NCBI RefSeq assembly: GCF_000741205.1
Contig: NZ_JGYW01000002.1
Span: forward strand, 1-64,000
Length of the DNA stretch: 64,000 nucleotides
Reading direction: 5' to 3'
DNA from: Bifidobacterium gallicum DSM 20093 = LMG 11596
GTDB taxonomy: Bacteria > Actinomycetota > Actinomycetes > Actinomycetales > Bifidobacteriaceae
Positions 43,894-52,841 of this stretch are shown piece after piece. A program made the translations under genes and the position numbers. The notes under the pieces are model-generated. The model saw nothing but the letters and a program-made list of their open reading frames with translations. It was not told the DNA's origin and searched no databases. How positions within the stretch are numbered: position 1 is the stretch's first letter; every line of letters starts with the position of its first letter.

Positions 43894-44250
43894 GTCCCCA
43901 ACGGCAATCCGGGCGGCAGCCAGCCCAAGCAACCGCGCAGAACAGCAGGCAACGCGCCCGCCCAATCAAGGTTCATCATGTCACCCGTGCCATCGCCGTG
44001 CAGCTTCCAGCACCCGCAACCACACAACCACTGACCCGCTTTACCAGCGTTGCAGCTATGAGCCAATGTCGGCTTATGTAGGACAATGGTGTTGTTTGAC
44101 CCTTTACGCTTTCCACCATACGGAAAAGCCCTCGCGCGGCATAGGCAAGCAGCCGTCGCACGAACCACACAAGGAACAAGACCGGTCATCCCCCGAGCAT
44201 CCCGGCCCCACGAACTGATAGAGAACTGATAGAACACCAAGCAGGACGAT
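43894..44250 (+). other. long gene-free leader before the LTA-synthase-like gene
   Basis: About 360 bases without a supported gene. A plus-strand frame of 109 codons (ending 44218) has an unlikely composition and no ribosome site. A TATGAT at 43888-43893 could be the -10 box of a plus-strand promoter giving a long 5' leader. Confidence 0.35.
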
Positions 44251-46359
44251 ATGCAACACCAGCCCACCGAGTCGAACACCTCGCACGAATCCAGCGGACG
44301 CCGCGCCGCGCAGTCGCAGTCGCAAGGCGCCAGCGCGCGTCGCCAGCGCCGCCCTTTCCCCGGCTGGCTCTATGCACTGTTGTTCATTGTTGTTGACCTC
44401 ATCACGGTAGGCATTGTGCAATGGGGTGTGTCGGCAGCCGCCAGCAACGCGTCGCTCGACCGCGTCACGCTGTGGGACATGATTGCCAAAATGGGCAACG
44501 GCAACATGGTGTTCCTGTTCAACATCATTGTGGTCGCACTGATTTATCTGGTGTTGCTAATGGTCACGAACCGGTTCTGGATTGCCACACCCATACTGCT
44601 GTCGTTGGCCATCGTGCTGGCCGTGGTGGAGCGCATCAAAATCGAGGTGCGTACCGAACCGCTGATGCCGTCCGACTTGAGCTTCCTCAAATCCGACACG
44701 GGTTCGATCATGAGCTTCCTGCCGCCGGGATCAGGCTTGATGATCGGTATAGCCATCGCCCTGATTGCCGTCATTATTGCGGGTGCCATTGCGCTCAGCA
44801 TCATTGACGGGCGCCATGGCTCCATGGTGCGCGGCCGCACCAAACGCACCAACGCGTTGGCCGCCATCACGCGCATTGTGCTGACCATCTTGCCCTTGGG
44901 TGCATTGTATGGGTATGCGATGCAAGTCGGTACTGTGGATTCCTGGGCCTACCATGTCTCGCGTGGCATGGGAGACACGCCAAGCATGTGGGATGCAGTC
45001 TACGATGCACAGCGTAACGGCCCCGTGATTTCGTTCCTACGTCAGATCAACCCGAAAGTCATGGATGAGCCCCAGGGGTATAGCGAGCAGACGATGCGCG
45101 ACGTGGCGGCACGCTACAGCAACGTCGCCACGGAAATCAATAAAAACCGTGTCGCCAACCTCAACGATTCCACAGTGATTTACGTGCTCTCCGAATCATT
45201 CTCGGACCCGACGCGAGTGCCGGGCGTGCAGCTCAACGCGGACCCGATGCCGCAGATCCGCGCACTCAAGGGCGAAACCACAAGCGGACTGATGCTCTCG
45301 AGCGGATACGGCGGCGGCACGGCCAACCTCGAATACATGGGGCTAACGGGCATGTCGATGTGCAATTTCGACGCGTCGCTGACGAGCCCGTACCAGCAGC
45401 TCGTGCCGGGCGCAAGTTGGGTGCCGTCCGTCAACCAGTTGTGGGGTAAGCCCGTGGATTCGATTGGCTTGCACCCGTATGAAGCCTCGATGTATTCGCG
45501 CGCGCAGAACTACAAGAAGATGGGATTCTCGCACTTCTACACGCTGTCTGGGGAAAACGGTAAGGACATTATCGCCCACCAAAACAAGATCGACCACTCC
45601 CCGTACGTGTCGGACGAGGCCGCCTACCAGAGCACGATTGAACAGGTCAAGGACGTCAAGGGCGGCCAGTTCATCCAGCTGATCACAATGCAGAACCACA
45701 TGCCGTATAACAACTGGTACAACAACAACACGTTCAAGGCCACGAACACGCCGGGCTCAGCCCAGCTGCCGGCCAGTGAACGCGAGTCGATCGAAACGTA
45801 CGCCAAGGGCATGCAGCTGACAGACGACGCGACAATCGAGTTTTTGAAGCAGCTTGACTCGATTGACAAACCGATTACCGTCGTGTTTTACGGCGACCAT
45901 CTGCCCGGCATTTACAAGACGGCCGGAGCGGACGAGAAGAACTCGATTGATTTGCATTTGACGGACTATTTTATTTGGTCAAACAAGGCCAGCGAAGTCA
46001 ACGGCAAGCCAATCCAGGGCACGAAGCTGGATGACGCGGCCTACACGTCGCCGAACTATTTCATTGCACAAGTCGCAGCACAGACGGACGCGAAAGTGTC
46101 ACCGTATTTGGCGTTCCTCACGCGCATGCACGCGCATATCGCCGCGATGGAACCGCCCGTCGTCAATAAAATCCAGGGATGGGACCGTATTCCTGAAGGG
46201 CAAGCAATCTATTTGAATGCCCAAGGTGAGCCGATGAGCGTGGCTGACATGAGCAAGTCCACGCAAGACATGCTGCATGATTACCAGCTGATCCAGTATG
46301 ACATCACCGCCGGCAACCACTATCTCAGGGACACGGATTTCATGACGTTGCCGCGCTAA
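44251..46359 (+). CDS. LTA synthase-family sulfatase-fold membrane enzyme
   Basis: A 702-residue protein starting MQHQPTESNTSHESSGRRA at 44251 (GGACGAT-type weak ribosome site). After a cytoplasmic tail there are about five membrane helices (FPGWLYALLFIVVDLITVGI onward), then an extracellular alkaline-phosphatase-superfamily domain: VIYVLSESFSDPTRVPG, the nucleophile Thr357 in SSGYGGGTANLEYMG, YKKMGFSHFYTLSGENG, and VFYGDHLPGIY for metals. This group transfers glycerol phosphate from phosphatidylglycerol onto teichoic acid-like polymers or other acceptors. In bifidobacteria the acceptor is uncertain. It is followed by a strong terminator, then by the esterase-MprF pair. Confidence 0.88.
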   Translation: MQHQPTESNTSHESSGRRAAQSQSQGASARRQRRPFPGWLYALLFIVVDLITVGIVQWGVSAAASNASLDRVTLWDMIAKMGNGNMVFLFNIIVVALIYLVLLMVTNRFWIATPILLSLAIVLAVVERIKIEVRTEPLMPSDLSFLKSDTGSIMSFLPPGSGLMIGIAIALIAVIIAGAIALSIIDGRHGSMVRGRTKRTNALAAITRIVLTILPLGALYGYAMQVGTVDSWAYHVSRGMGDTPSMWDAVYDAQRNGPVISFLRQINPKVMDEPQGYSEQTMRDVAARYSNVATEINKNRVANLNDSTVIYVLSESFSDPTRVPGVQLNADPMPQIRALKGETTSGLMLSSGYGGGTANLEYMGLTGMSMCNFDASLTSPYQQLVPGASWVPSVNQLWGKPVDSIGLHPYEASMYSRAQNYKKMGFSHFYTLSGENGKDIIAHQNKIDHSPYVSDEAAYQSTIEQVKDVKGGQFIQLITMQNHMPYNNWYNNNTFKATNTPGSAQLPASERESIETYAKGMQLTDDATIEFLKQLDSIDKPITVVFYGDHLPGIYKTAGADEKNSIDLHLTDYFIWSNKASEVNGKPIQGTKLDDAAYTSPNYFIAQVAAQTDAKVSPYLAFLTRMHAHIAAMEPPVVNKIQGWDRIPEGQAIYLNAQGEPMSVADMSKSTQDMLHDYQLIQYDITAGNHYLRDTDFMTLPR

Positions 46360-46371
46360 CGTGCGCAAGTT

Positions 46372-46415
46372 GGGCGCAACTGAACGTCACTGGACGTCAG
46401 TTGCGCCCTTCCTTT
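46372..46415 (+). terminator. terminator after the LTA-synthase-like gene
   Basis: GGGCGCAACTGAACGT (46372-46387) pairs with ACGTCAGTTGCGCCC (46394-46408, one bulge) and is followed by TTCCTTTTCT. Confidence 0.85.
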
Positions 46416-46470
46416 TCTCCCCTGTTCCTCGCTCCTTCCCGGCGCGTTCTTACGCCGAGGGACCACTCGC

Positions 46471-46509
46471 CGACGAAACGCTATGGTAGGGACTGTAAAC
46501 GTTTCGTCG
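46471..46509 (+). promoter_or_regulatory. inverted repeat CGACGAAACG / CGTTTCGTCG before the esterase gene
   Basis: A perfect 10-bp inverted repeat, 46471-46480 with 46500-46509, is separated by 19 bases. It lies 52 bases upstream of the esterase start. The separation of three helical turns between centres suits a dimeric regulator binding around the promoter; TATGG at 46482 may be part of a -10. Confidence 0.5.
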
Positions 46510-46561
46510 CGCCTGTTCTTGCAAGCGGCGCGACGGTTGGGAGAGTATCCGGGAGGCGATC

Positions 46562-47920
46562 ATGGTGGCTTGGCATGCCGTGCGCATTGTGGACGGTTGG
46601 CTGCCGATCACTGTGTATACCGTGTGCGTTGTGCTGATGATTGTACTGGCGGTCAGTCAGTTGTCCACGCAGCGGCGAGGCCGGCTGGGACGGCAGATTG
46701 TGGCGGCGCTGGTCACGGGAGTCGTCGCGTTCATCGCCGCGTATGTGGTCTCTGACGTGCGCATGTCGTTCGGCGTGAGCTTGGGATGGTATGTGATTTC
46801 GTCGTTCGCCGTGGGTATGGCCGTATTCGGCTGGGCCGTGGCCGCGTTGATCAGCGCGGCCGGGTGGCGCAAGATTGTGGCGGGACTGCTCGTGCCCGTC
46901 AGCTTGCTGTCGACGGCCGTCATGATCAACTCGTTGTACGGCGAGTATACGACGCTCGGTTCGGTGTTCGGCTACGACGATGATCTTAATTTCTCTTCCG
47001 TGCAACTTTCGCTCAGCCATACGATCAGCGTGGCCGAATGGAAACAGCAACAAGCCTCGGGCCATAGCCAGCGCATGCCCGATGAAGGACGCCAATACAC
47101 CGTGGAAATTCCGGCCACCGATTCGGGATTCAAAGCGCGCCCGGCAATAGTGTGGTTGCCGCCGGCCGCATTCGCCAAGCATCCGCCAAAACTACCGGTC
47201 ATGGTCATGCTGGCAGGAAACCCGGGCTCTCCAGGGCGCTATTTTGGCGCAAGCAACACGGTCGAGGTGTTGACGAAGTATGCCGAGCAGCACGGGGGTT
47301 TGGCACCGATTGTGGTCTCGCCCGACCAAAATGGCGCGGACGACATCAACGCGATGTGCGCGAACACAAAAACGCACGGGGCTGCCGAAACGTATCTGAC
47401 CGTGGACGTGCCCCGTTGGATCCGCACACATTTGCCTGTCCAAACTGAGGCATCTCAATGGACGTTGGGCGGGTTCTCACAAGGCGGCACCTGCGCCGTA
47501 TCGCTGGGCCCGAACCATGCGAACCTGTTTGGCACGTTGGTTTCCGTGGACGGTGAATTGCAGCAGACCAGCGGCAGCGTCGACAAAATGATCCGCGAAG
47601 ACTTTGGCGGCGACCATGCAGCCTACGAGCGCCAAGTGCCGCTCAACGCGATGCGCGCCCACGCACCCTCGCATCAAACGCTGATTCTTGCCGCAGGCAG
47701 CCAAGACAAGGATGCCATACAAGTGCTCGACCCGTTGGCCCAAGCCGCGCGTGAAGCCGGCATGCACGTGACACGCATCATCTCCAAGGATGCAGGCCAC
47801 AACTGGAAAGCCGTCAACCAAGTGTTTGAGTGGGCGTTGCCGTGGATCGCAGCACGGCAAGGGCTGTCCGACAACCCTCAACCTATCAGTGATTTTCCCG
47901 CTTTGGAGGTGGAACAATGA
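46562..47920 (+). CDS. membrane-anchored alpha/beta hydrolase (esterase D/mycolyltransferase-like)
   Basis: A 452-residue protein from the ATG at 46562 (MVAWHAVRIVDGWLP) after GGGAGGCG. Three or four N-terminal helices are followed by an extracellular hydrolase domain with PVMVMLAGNPGSPGRYF, nucleophile Ser306 in LGGFSQGGTC, and a likely catalytic His in KDAGHNWKAV. The layout (N-terminal membrane segments plus esterase D-like domain) is similar to the Corynebacteriales mycolyltransferase relatives, but bifidobacteria lack mycolates, so the substrate is unknown. Its stop overlaps the start of the MprF-like gene (ATGA at 47917-47920), so the two are translationally coupled and presumably act in one envelope-lipid pathway. 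Confidence 0.82.
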   Translation: MVAWHAVRIVDGWLPITVYTVCVVLMIVLAVSQLSTQRRGRLGRQIVAALVTGVVAFIAAYVVSDVRMSFGVSLGWYVISSFAVGMAVFGWAVAALISAAGWRKIVAGLLVPVSLLSTAVMINSLYGEYTTLGSVFGYDDDLNFSSVQLSLSHTISVAEWKQQQASGHSQRMPDEGRQYTVEIPATDSGFKARPAIVWLPPAAFAKHPPKLPVMVMLAGNPGSPGRYFGASNTVEVLTKYAEQHGGLAPIVVSPDQNGADDINAMCANTKTHGAAETYLTVDVPRWIRTHLPVQTEASQWTLGGFSQGGTCAVSLGPNHANLFGTLVSVDGELQQTSGSVDKMIREDFGGDHAAYERQVPLNAMRAHAPSHQTLILAAGSQDKDAIQVLDPLAQAAREAGMHVTRIISKDAGHNWKAVNQVFEWALPWIAARQGLSDNPQPISDFPALEVEQ

Positions 47921-50709
47921 GCGACACGACACATGCAACCAGTGGGCCGGCGGAACATGACACGTCGGCAAACCGCGCGGACGCAACTACTGCGGCAGCC
48001 AATAGCGTGCAGGCCGCGGTGATGGCGGCCACCACCGATGATTTGCCGGCACAGGATGCCAAGCGGGAACAACACCAGGACCATTCCGCACGCACGTCGC
48101 AGGCCACACAGCATTCCACGCAGTCCAGGAGCCCTAGACAGCCTAGGCGCCCCAGGCGCGGCAAAAGTTTGAGCCCCGCGAGTTTGCAGCTGATCAGCGA
48201 CCTCAAACAATGGGGTCACGAACAGGCGTTTGCGCTGTGGACCACGGCCGGGTTCATCCTGATCAACATCGTATGGTTCATGTCGTTTTCCATGCGGCAT
48301 CGTGTCTTGCCATACCGCATGCTGTCCACCACGCTGAGCGATTTTGACATGGCGCGCTTGCTGCCGTCGTTGATACTGACGCGCACCGCGTTCCAGCTCG
48401 TAGTGGATGCGCTGCTCATTTTGCTCGTATTGTGCATTGCCGAACCATTGCTCGGCAAGATCCGTACCGTCGTGGTCGGCATTGTGGCCGCTGGCGTTGG
48501 CACCGTGCTGGGGTTGACATTGTGCGCCGGTATCAGCATGCTGCTGGGCGACACCAATTCAGTCAACGGCATCCACTTCACACTCAACCCCGTTGTGCTC
48601 GTCATTGGCACATTGATGGCCGCTTCCGCATTCGCAGGTCAATTGTGGCGCCGGCGCATCCGCATCATCGGCTACGTCGCCATCCTCGTGGTGTTGCTCT
48701 ACGGCGGCAACCCCGGCGACTATTGCGCGTTGATGGCCGCCATTGTCGGCCAGATTTTGGGCCGCATCATGGCCGGGCCTCCCAAGGAACGCGACCAATG
48801 GCATTGGCAGCATTCGAGCAGCTACGAAGTGCGCCGCATCTTCTGCGCCATCGGCATCATCCTTTCGCTTGGCCCGATTGTGGCCACGACTTCACGCTCG
48901 CATGCCGGTCCGCTCACGGCCATGGCGTTGATCATGGATACTGATGACATCAGCCATACGTTGCTGCGCGAATGCTTGCTGGGCGAACGATTGCAAGGAT
49001 GTATGACACAATTTGAAATTGTGCGCACCTCGATGCCTGGCAACATTGTGCATTCGTTCCTGCCACTCGTGGTGCTGTTGATACTGTCGTGGGGATTGCT
49101 CAAAGGGCGCCGCACCGCCGCGATTTTCACGATCACATTGTCATCGTGCGCGGCGCTGGCCACGTTGTATTACTATTTGCTCGCACCATTGTCAATGCAG
49201 CAGCCCGGAACGCCGGTCGATCTGCAATTGACGCCAACCGCAATCAGCAATTGTGTGATCAATACGATTGTGCCGTTGGCATTTGCCATCGCGTTGTGGA
49301 TTGAACTGCGCCATTTCAACATTCGCACGGACCGCAAGGCATTGCGATCCGGCGCGTTGATCACCATAATCACGTTTGTGGTGTGTGCTGCCGTGTATCT
49401 CGTATATGGCGCGATTTGGAGCGATACGTTCTTCCCGCAACCCAGTTTCGCCCGATTGCTTGCGGATTTGCCGAGCCGTTTCATGCCGTTGGGATTCCTG
49501 ACGCATTCACGCTTGAGCTTCATCCCGGTCACTTGGTTTGCCTCATTGCTGTATCAAGGCATTGGCGTGGTGTTCTGGGTTGTCATGGTCATTGCCGCCG
49601 CGCGCTGGATGCATACATCCGACGAATCCGACCGCAAGGCGCGCGACTTGGCTGAGTCGCTCGTGGAGCAAGGCGGCGAATCAATGAGCTTCATGACCAC
49701 CTGGGAAGGCAATGACTACTGGCTTTCCCCGACGCGTCGCTCTGCTGTGGCCTACCATGCACTCAACGGCATTGCATTGACCTGCACCGGACCGTTTGGC
49801 GACCCGGAAGAATGGATGGATGACCTCGATGAATTCGCACGGTTCAGTTCAGACCATTCATGGGCTCCCGTGTTCTATTCGGTCCATCAAGAGGCCCGCG
49901 ACCATTTGGCGTTGCAAGGCTGGCATTCGCTCAAAGTCGCTGAGGAAATGATCATTGACCCCACCACGTGGAAAACCACGGGCAAGAAATGGCAAGATAT
50001 CCGCACGGCCATCAACAAGGCCAAGCGTGAGGGCATTGTCGATGAGTTCACCACATGGGATGAGTGCGATGCGGATGTGCAAGATCAGATTGTGGAAATT
50101 TCCGAGCAATGGAGTTCCGGCAAGGAACTGCCCGAAATGAAGTTCACGCTTGGCGGCGTTGAGGAGCTCAAGGATCCGCGCGTGCAAATCCTGTATTGCA
50201 TTGATGCTGACGGCGTGGTGCAAGGTGTCACAAGCTGGCTGCCCACCTACCGTGATGGCCAAGTCATCGGGTGGACGTTGGACTTTATGCGCCATCGCAC
50301 CGATTCACCCAATGGCATCATGGAATTCCTGATTGCACGCATGGCCCAGCGCATGCATGATTGGGATGAAGACAACCCCGATCAGCTCATTGAGTTCGTC
50401 AGTCTGTCTGGTGCCCCATTGACAGGGTTGGACTCCCCTGCCGATGCGACGAGCGACGACGATTCGAACATGACGGGTACCACGATGCTGCAGCATTCGT
50501 TGGCGTTTGTGGCCAACATGCTCGAACCGGCTTATGGGTTTAAATCACTGTATAACTTCAAAAAGAAGTTCCAGCCCATCAGCAAGCCCGTGTATTTGTG
50601 CTACGCCGATTCCGCCGCATTGGCCAATATCGGCATCGCCATTTTGCGCGCCTATCTGCCAGGGCTGAAAGCCAGCCAAATCCCCTCGATGCTCAGTTCG
50701 CTGAAATAG
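47917..50709 (+). CDS. MprF-like phosphatidylglycerol aminoacyltransferase (membrane domain + DUF2156)
   Basis: A 930-residue protein starting MSDTTHATSGPAEHD. After a disordered 90-residue N-terminus there are about a dozen hydrophobic helices, then a C-terminal DUF2156/GNAT-like domain with LSPTRRSAVAYHALNG-like entry, CTGPFGDPEEWMDDL, SLKVAEEMIIDPTTW, WTLDFMRHRTDSPNGIMEFL and a terminal FKKKFQPISKPVYLCYAD. These match the aminoacyl-transfer domain of MprF/LPG synthases, which add Lys or Ala from aminoacyl-tRNA to phosphatidylglycerol and reduce the negative surface charge. Which amino acid is used cannot be read. Coupled to the upstream esterase by a 4-base overlap. Confidence 0.85.
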   Translation: MSDTTHATSGPAEHDTSANRADATTAAANSVQAAVMAATTDDLPAQDAKREQHQDHSARTSQATQHSTQSRSPRQPRRPRRGKSLSPASLQLISDLKQWGHEQAFALWTTAGFILINIVWFMSFSMRHRVLPYRMLSTTLSDFDMARLLPSLILTRTAFQLVVDALLILLVLCIAEPLLGKIRTVVVGIVAAGVGTVLGLTLCAGISMLLGDTNSVNGIHFTLNPVVLVIGTLMAASAFAGQLWRRRIRIIGYVAILVVLLYGGNPGDYCALMAAIVGQILGRIMAGPPKERDQWHWQHSSSYEVRRIFCAIGIILSLGPIVATTSRSHAGPLTAMALIMDTDDISHTLLRECLLGERLQGCMTQFEIVRTSMPGNIVHSFLPLVVLLILSWGLLKGRRTAAIFTITLSSCAALATLYYYLLAPLSMQQPGTPVDLQLTPTAISNCVINTIVPLAFAIALWIELRHFNIRTDRKALRSGALITIITFVVCAAVYLVYGAIWSDTFFPQPSFARLLADLPSRFMPLGFLTHSRLSFIPVTWFASLLYQGIGVVFWVVMVIAAARWMHTSDESDRKARDLAESLVEQGGESMSFMTTWEGNDYWLSPTRRSAVAYHALNGIALTCTGPFGDPEEWMDDLDEFARFSSDHSWAPVFYSVHQEARDHLALQGWHSLKVAEEMIIDPTTWKTTGKKWQDIRTAINKAKREGIVDEFTTWDECDADVQDQIVEISEQWSSGKELPEMKFTLGGVEELKDPRVQILYCIDADGVVQGVTSWLPTYRDGQVIGWTLDFMRHRTDSPNGIMEFLIARMAQRMHDWDEDNPDQLIEFVSLSGAPLTGLDSPADATSDDDSNMTGTTMLQHSLAFVANMLEPAYGFKSLYNFKKKFQPISKPVYLCYADSAALANIGIAILRAYLPGLKASQIPSMLSSLK

Positions 50710-50883
50710 TGCAGCCAATAGCTACCGCATGCATGGCGCCCGATCCTGCGCCGATGACCGCTCTCACCATGTGGGCTGCCATGTAATTTGGCCGCCCACA
50801 TGCAGAGCAATTGTCCCCTCGGCATGGCGAGGTTGGATACTGCTGCCTCAATTATGCATTGGCGCAACAGAACAGGATTATTC

Positions 50884-51057
50884 ATGCGCACATTGAAGAC
50901 AATAGCGTCCTCTTTGCTTACTGCAACACTACTTGCCGTAGCGGCACCTGCCGCACAAGCCCACACCGTCACCGAATCCGACGAAACACAAGCTGCACAG
51001 AGCGCACCATGTGCGTTATGGCATGCTACGACCGGTATGGAGCATCACAAGAACTAG
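50884..51057 (+). CDS. small secreted peptide with signal sequence
   Basis: Fifty-seven residues from the ATG at 50884, with ACAGGATT upstream. MRTLKTIASSLLTATLLAVA forms a typical Sec signal and AAQA-HTV a signal peptidase I site, leaving a mature chain of about 30 residues with one cysteine (SAPCALWHATTG). It has no recognisable family. The signal peptide makes it likely to be real despite its small size. Confidence 0.55.
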   Translation: MRTLKTIASSLLTATLLAVAAPAAQAHTVTESDETQAAQSAPCALWHATTGMEHHKN

Positions 51058-51104
51058 GGAAAGCAACCACTACGGGTCCGTTGATTTTTCTACAATGAAA
51101 AATT

Positions 51105-52259
51105 ATGAGCAGAGGACCACAGTTTTGTACGCAATGCGGCCAACCCGTCGAGGAAAACGCCCGGTTTTGCACAACATGCGGTGCTCGGCTCACCTATGAC
51201 CACACTGTGGTAGCGCAAGCCTCATCCAATGAGCCGTATCCACCTGCTGATTGGCAAACCCAAACTGCACCGCCATCGACGCAGCCGTCATCGGTTCCCT
51301 CGTCATCGTTCCAACCGACAGCACCTTCGCCCGGTGCCAGCAAGCGCCTGCCTACGCGCATCATTGCTGTCATTATCGTGGCGGCGCTCGTAATCGTCGG
51401 CGCCATCGTTTGGGCTGTGGTGCAAACCACGCAAGCCCGCAAACATACGGAACAAATGACGGCTTGCACCACGGCGCTGCAGACGTATACGCAAACTTAT
51501 AATGACAACGAGTCGCTGGTCAGCAAAGTCAATGACCTGCTCAATACCAAGTCGGCAGACAGCGCGCCCCAAGCATTTGCAGCGTTGCAATCCTCACTGG
51601 ATTCCTACAATGATTCCGTGGCCGTGCCCACAAGTTTCCAATGCCTCGCCGACGAAACTACCGCACAATTGAGTCAGACTGCGTGCACACTTGACAATGA
51701 GCGTACGGTGCTCAACAACGCCCACGAGCAGTTGCAATCCGCATACACCACAGCAAAAAGCGCATACGACGACACCAAGAAGCAAGCCCGTGCCGAACGT
51801 CAAGAAGCCGAAGAGCAAGCGCGGCACAAAGAACAAGAAGAGGCTGCCCGCAACGCCAAACCATCGTCCACGACTACCACATACCGCAATACGAGCGACG
51901 GATATTCCATCGCCATTCCTGATGATTGTTCATGGGGAGTAGAAGATGCTGGCCTTATGTCATTCACAAACAGTGACCATGACGTGCTGATTACCGTGTC
52001 GGCCCGTACCACGCCACAGTCGCCCAAAGATATCTTGCATACATTGCAAGCGACCCACGCGGTGACATATTCGTATCTTGGGGACGACATTGCTGTCGCT
52101 TCCTGGAATGACGGCAATGACTGCGTGTATGAACGCACGCTGGTTCACAAGGGCACGGTCTACACGTGCATATTCCGTTATCCTCAAGACGAGTCGGAGT
52201 ACGGCAGCGCTCTTGTTGATCAGGTGGCTCCCACCTTCAATTACGATGGCCGCAAGTAG
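51105..52259 (+). CDS. zinc-ribbon, single-TM protein with coiled coil
   Basis: A 384-residue protein starting MSRGPQFCTQCGQPVEENARF at 51105. The N-terminal zinc ribbon has CxxC pairs FCTQCG and FCTTCG. A Pro/Ser/Thr linker leads to one membrane helix (RIIAVIIVAALVIVGAIVWAVV), a helical region with two cysteines that may form a disulphide, a charged coiled coil (KKQARAERQEAEEQARHKEQ) and a C-terminal globular part starting YRNTSDGYSIAIP. TACAAT at 51091-51096 lies eight bases before the ATG and there is no ribosome site, so the mRNA may be leaderless. Function unknown; resembles widespread actinobacterial zinc-ribbon membrane proteins. Confidence 0.8.
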   Translation: MSRGPQFCTQCGQPVEENARFCTTCGARLTYDHTVVAQASSNEPYPPADWQTQTAPPSTQPSSVPSSSFQPTAPSPGASKRLPTRIIAVIIVAALVIVGAIVWAVVQTTQARKHTEQMTACTTALQTYTQTYNDNESLVSKVNDLLNTKSADSAPQAFAALQSSLDSYNDSVAVPTSFQCLADETTAQLSQTACTLDNERTVLNNAHEQLQSAYTTAKSAYDDTKKQARAERQEAEEQARHKEQEEAARNAKPSSTTTTYRNTSDGYSIAIPDDCSWGVEDAGLMSFTNSDHDVLITVSARTTPQSPKDILHTLQATHAVTYSYLGDDIAVASWNDGNDCVYERTLVHKGTVYTCIFRYPQDESEYGSALVDQVAPTFNYDGRK

Positions 52260-52357
52260 TGCAACGGCCATATAAACAATAAACATATAAAGAAGTGCGC
52301 GCCACATGCATCCCTCACATGGCACGCACCCGTCACATGGCCGCCACAGTATCGTGG

Positions 52358-52768
52358 TTATGCAGCATTGGCTGCGTTGCCGCCACCATGCTGCTGGCAT
52401 TCAGGGCATAGCCCGAACACTTCCAGCGTATGCGACTCGACTGTGTATCCCGTGCGTTGCGCAATCGTTTGCAGCCACGCTTCACTCGGCGGTTCAATCT
52501 GCACGGTGCGACCGCACCTCGTGCAAATGATGTGATGATGGTGTTCCTCACTTTGACATAGCCGGAACAGCTGTTCACCAGCCAATTGCACACTGTCCAC
52601 ATCCCCCGATTCCACGAGGTCATTGAGTTGGCGATACACCGTGGCCAGTCCGATTGTCTGACCAGCCTCCACGAGCTGGTCATGCAATTCCTGCGCCGAA
52701 ATGAACCGGCTGTTGCCCTGCAGCTGTTGCACAATCGCATCACGCTGCTTCGTGCGCCGTACTACCAT
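52358..52768 (-). CDS. Fur-family metal-dependent repressor (Fur/Zur)
   Basis: A 136-residue regulator. The ATG at 52768 (MVVRRTKQRDAIVQQL) is preferred because GGAGG lies seven bases upstream; an ATG two codons earlier is possible. The winged helix GLATVYRQLNDLVESGDVDSV is followed by the metal sites HHHHIICTRCGRTVQIEPP and GLCPECQQH, with the paired CxxC structural zinc motif. The EEHHHHxxC pattern alone does not separate Fur from Zur. It is single and convergent with the preceding gene; purK follows upstream on the same strand. Confidence 0.92.
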   Translation of the reverse strand: MVVRRTKQRDAIVQQLQGNSRFISAQELHDQLVEAGQTIGLATVYRQLNDLVESGDVDSVQLAGEQLFRLCQSEEHHHHIICTRCGRTVQIEPPSEAWLQTIAQRTGYTVESHTLEVFGLCPECQQHGGGNAANAA

Positions 52769-52841
52769 TCGCATTCCTCCGCCATATGACGCCGTTCACT
52801 GCCGCAGCCGCACACCGTCGTTCACCGGCAACGCTGCGGGG

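Noticed and set aside
43887-44279. Frames of 109-130 codons on both strands before the LTA-synthase-like gene
   Set aside because: No ribosome site, unlikely amino-acid composition, no similarity recognised.
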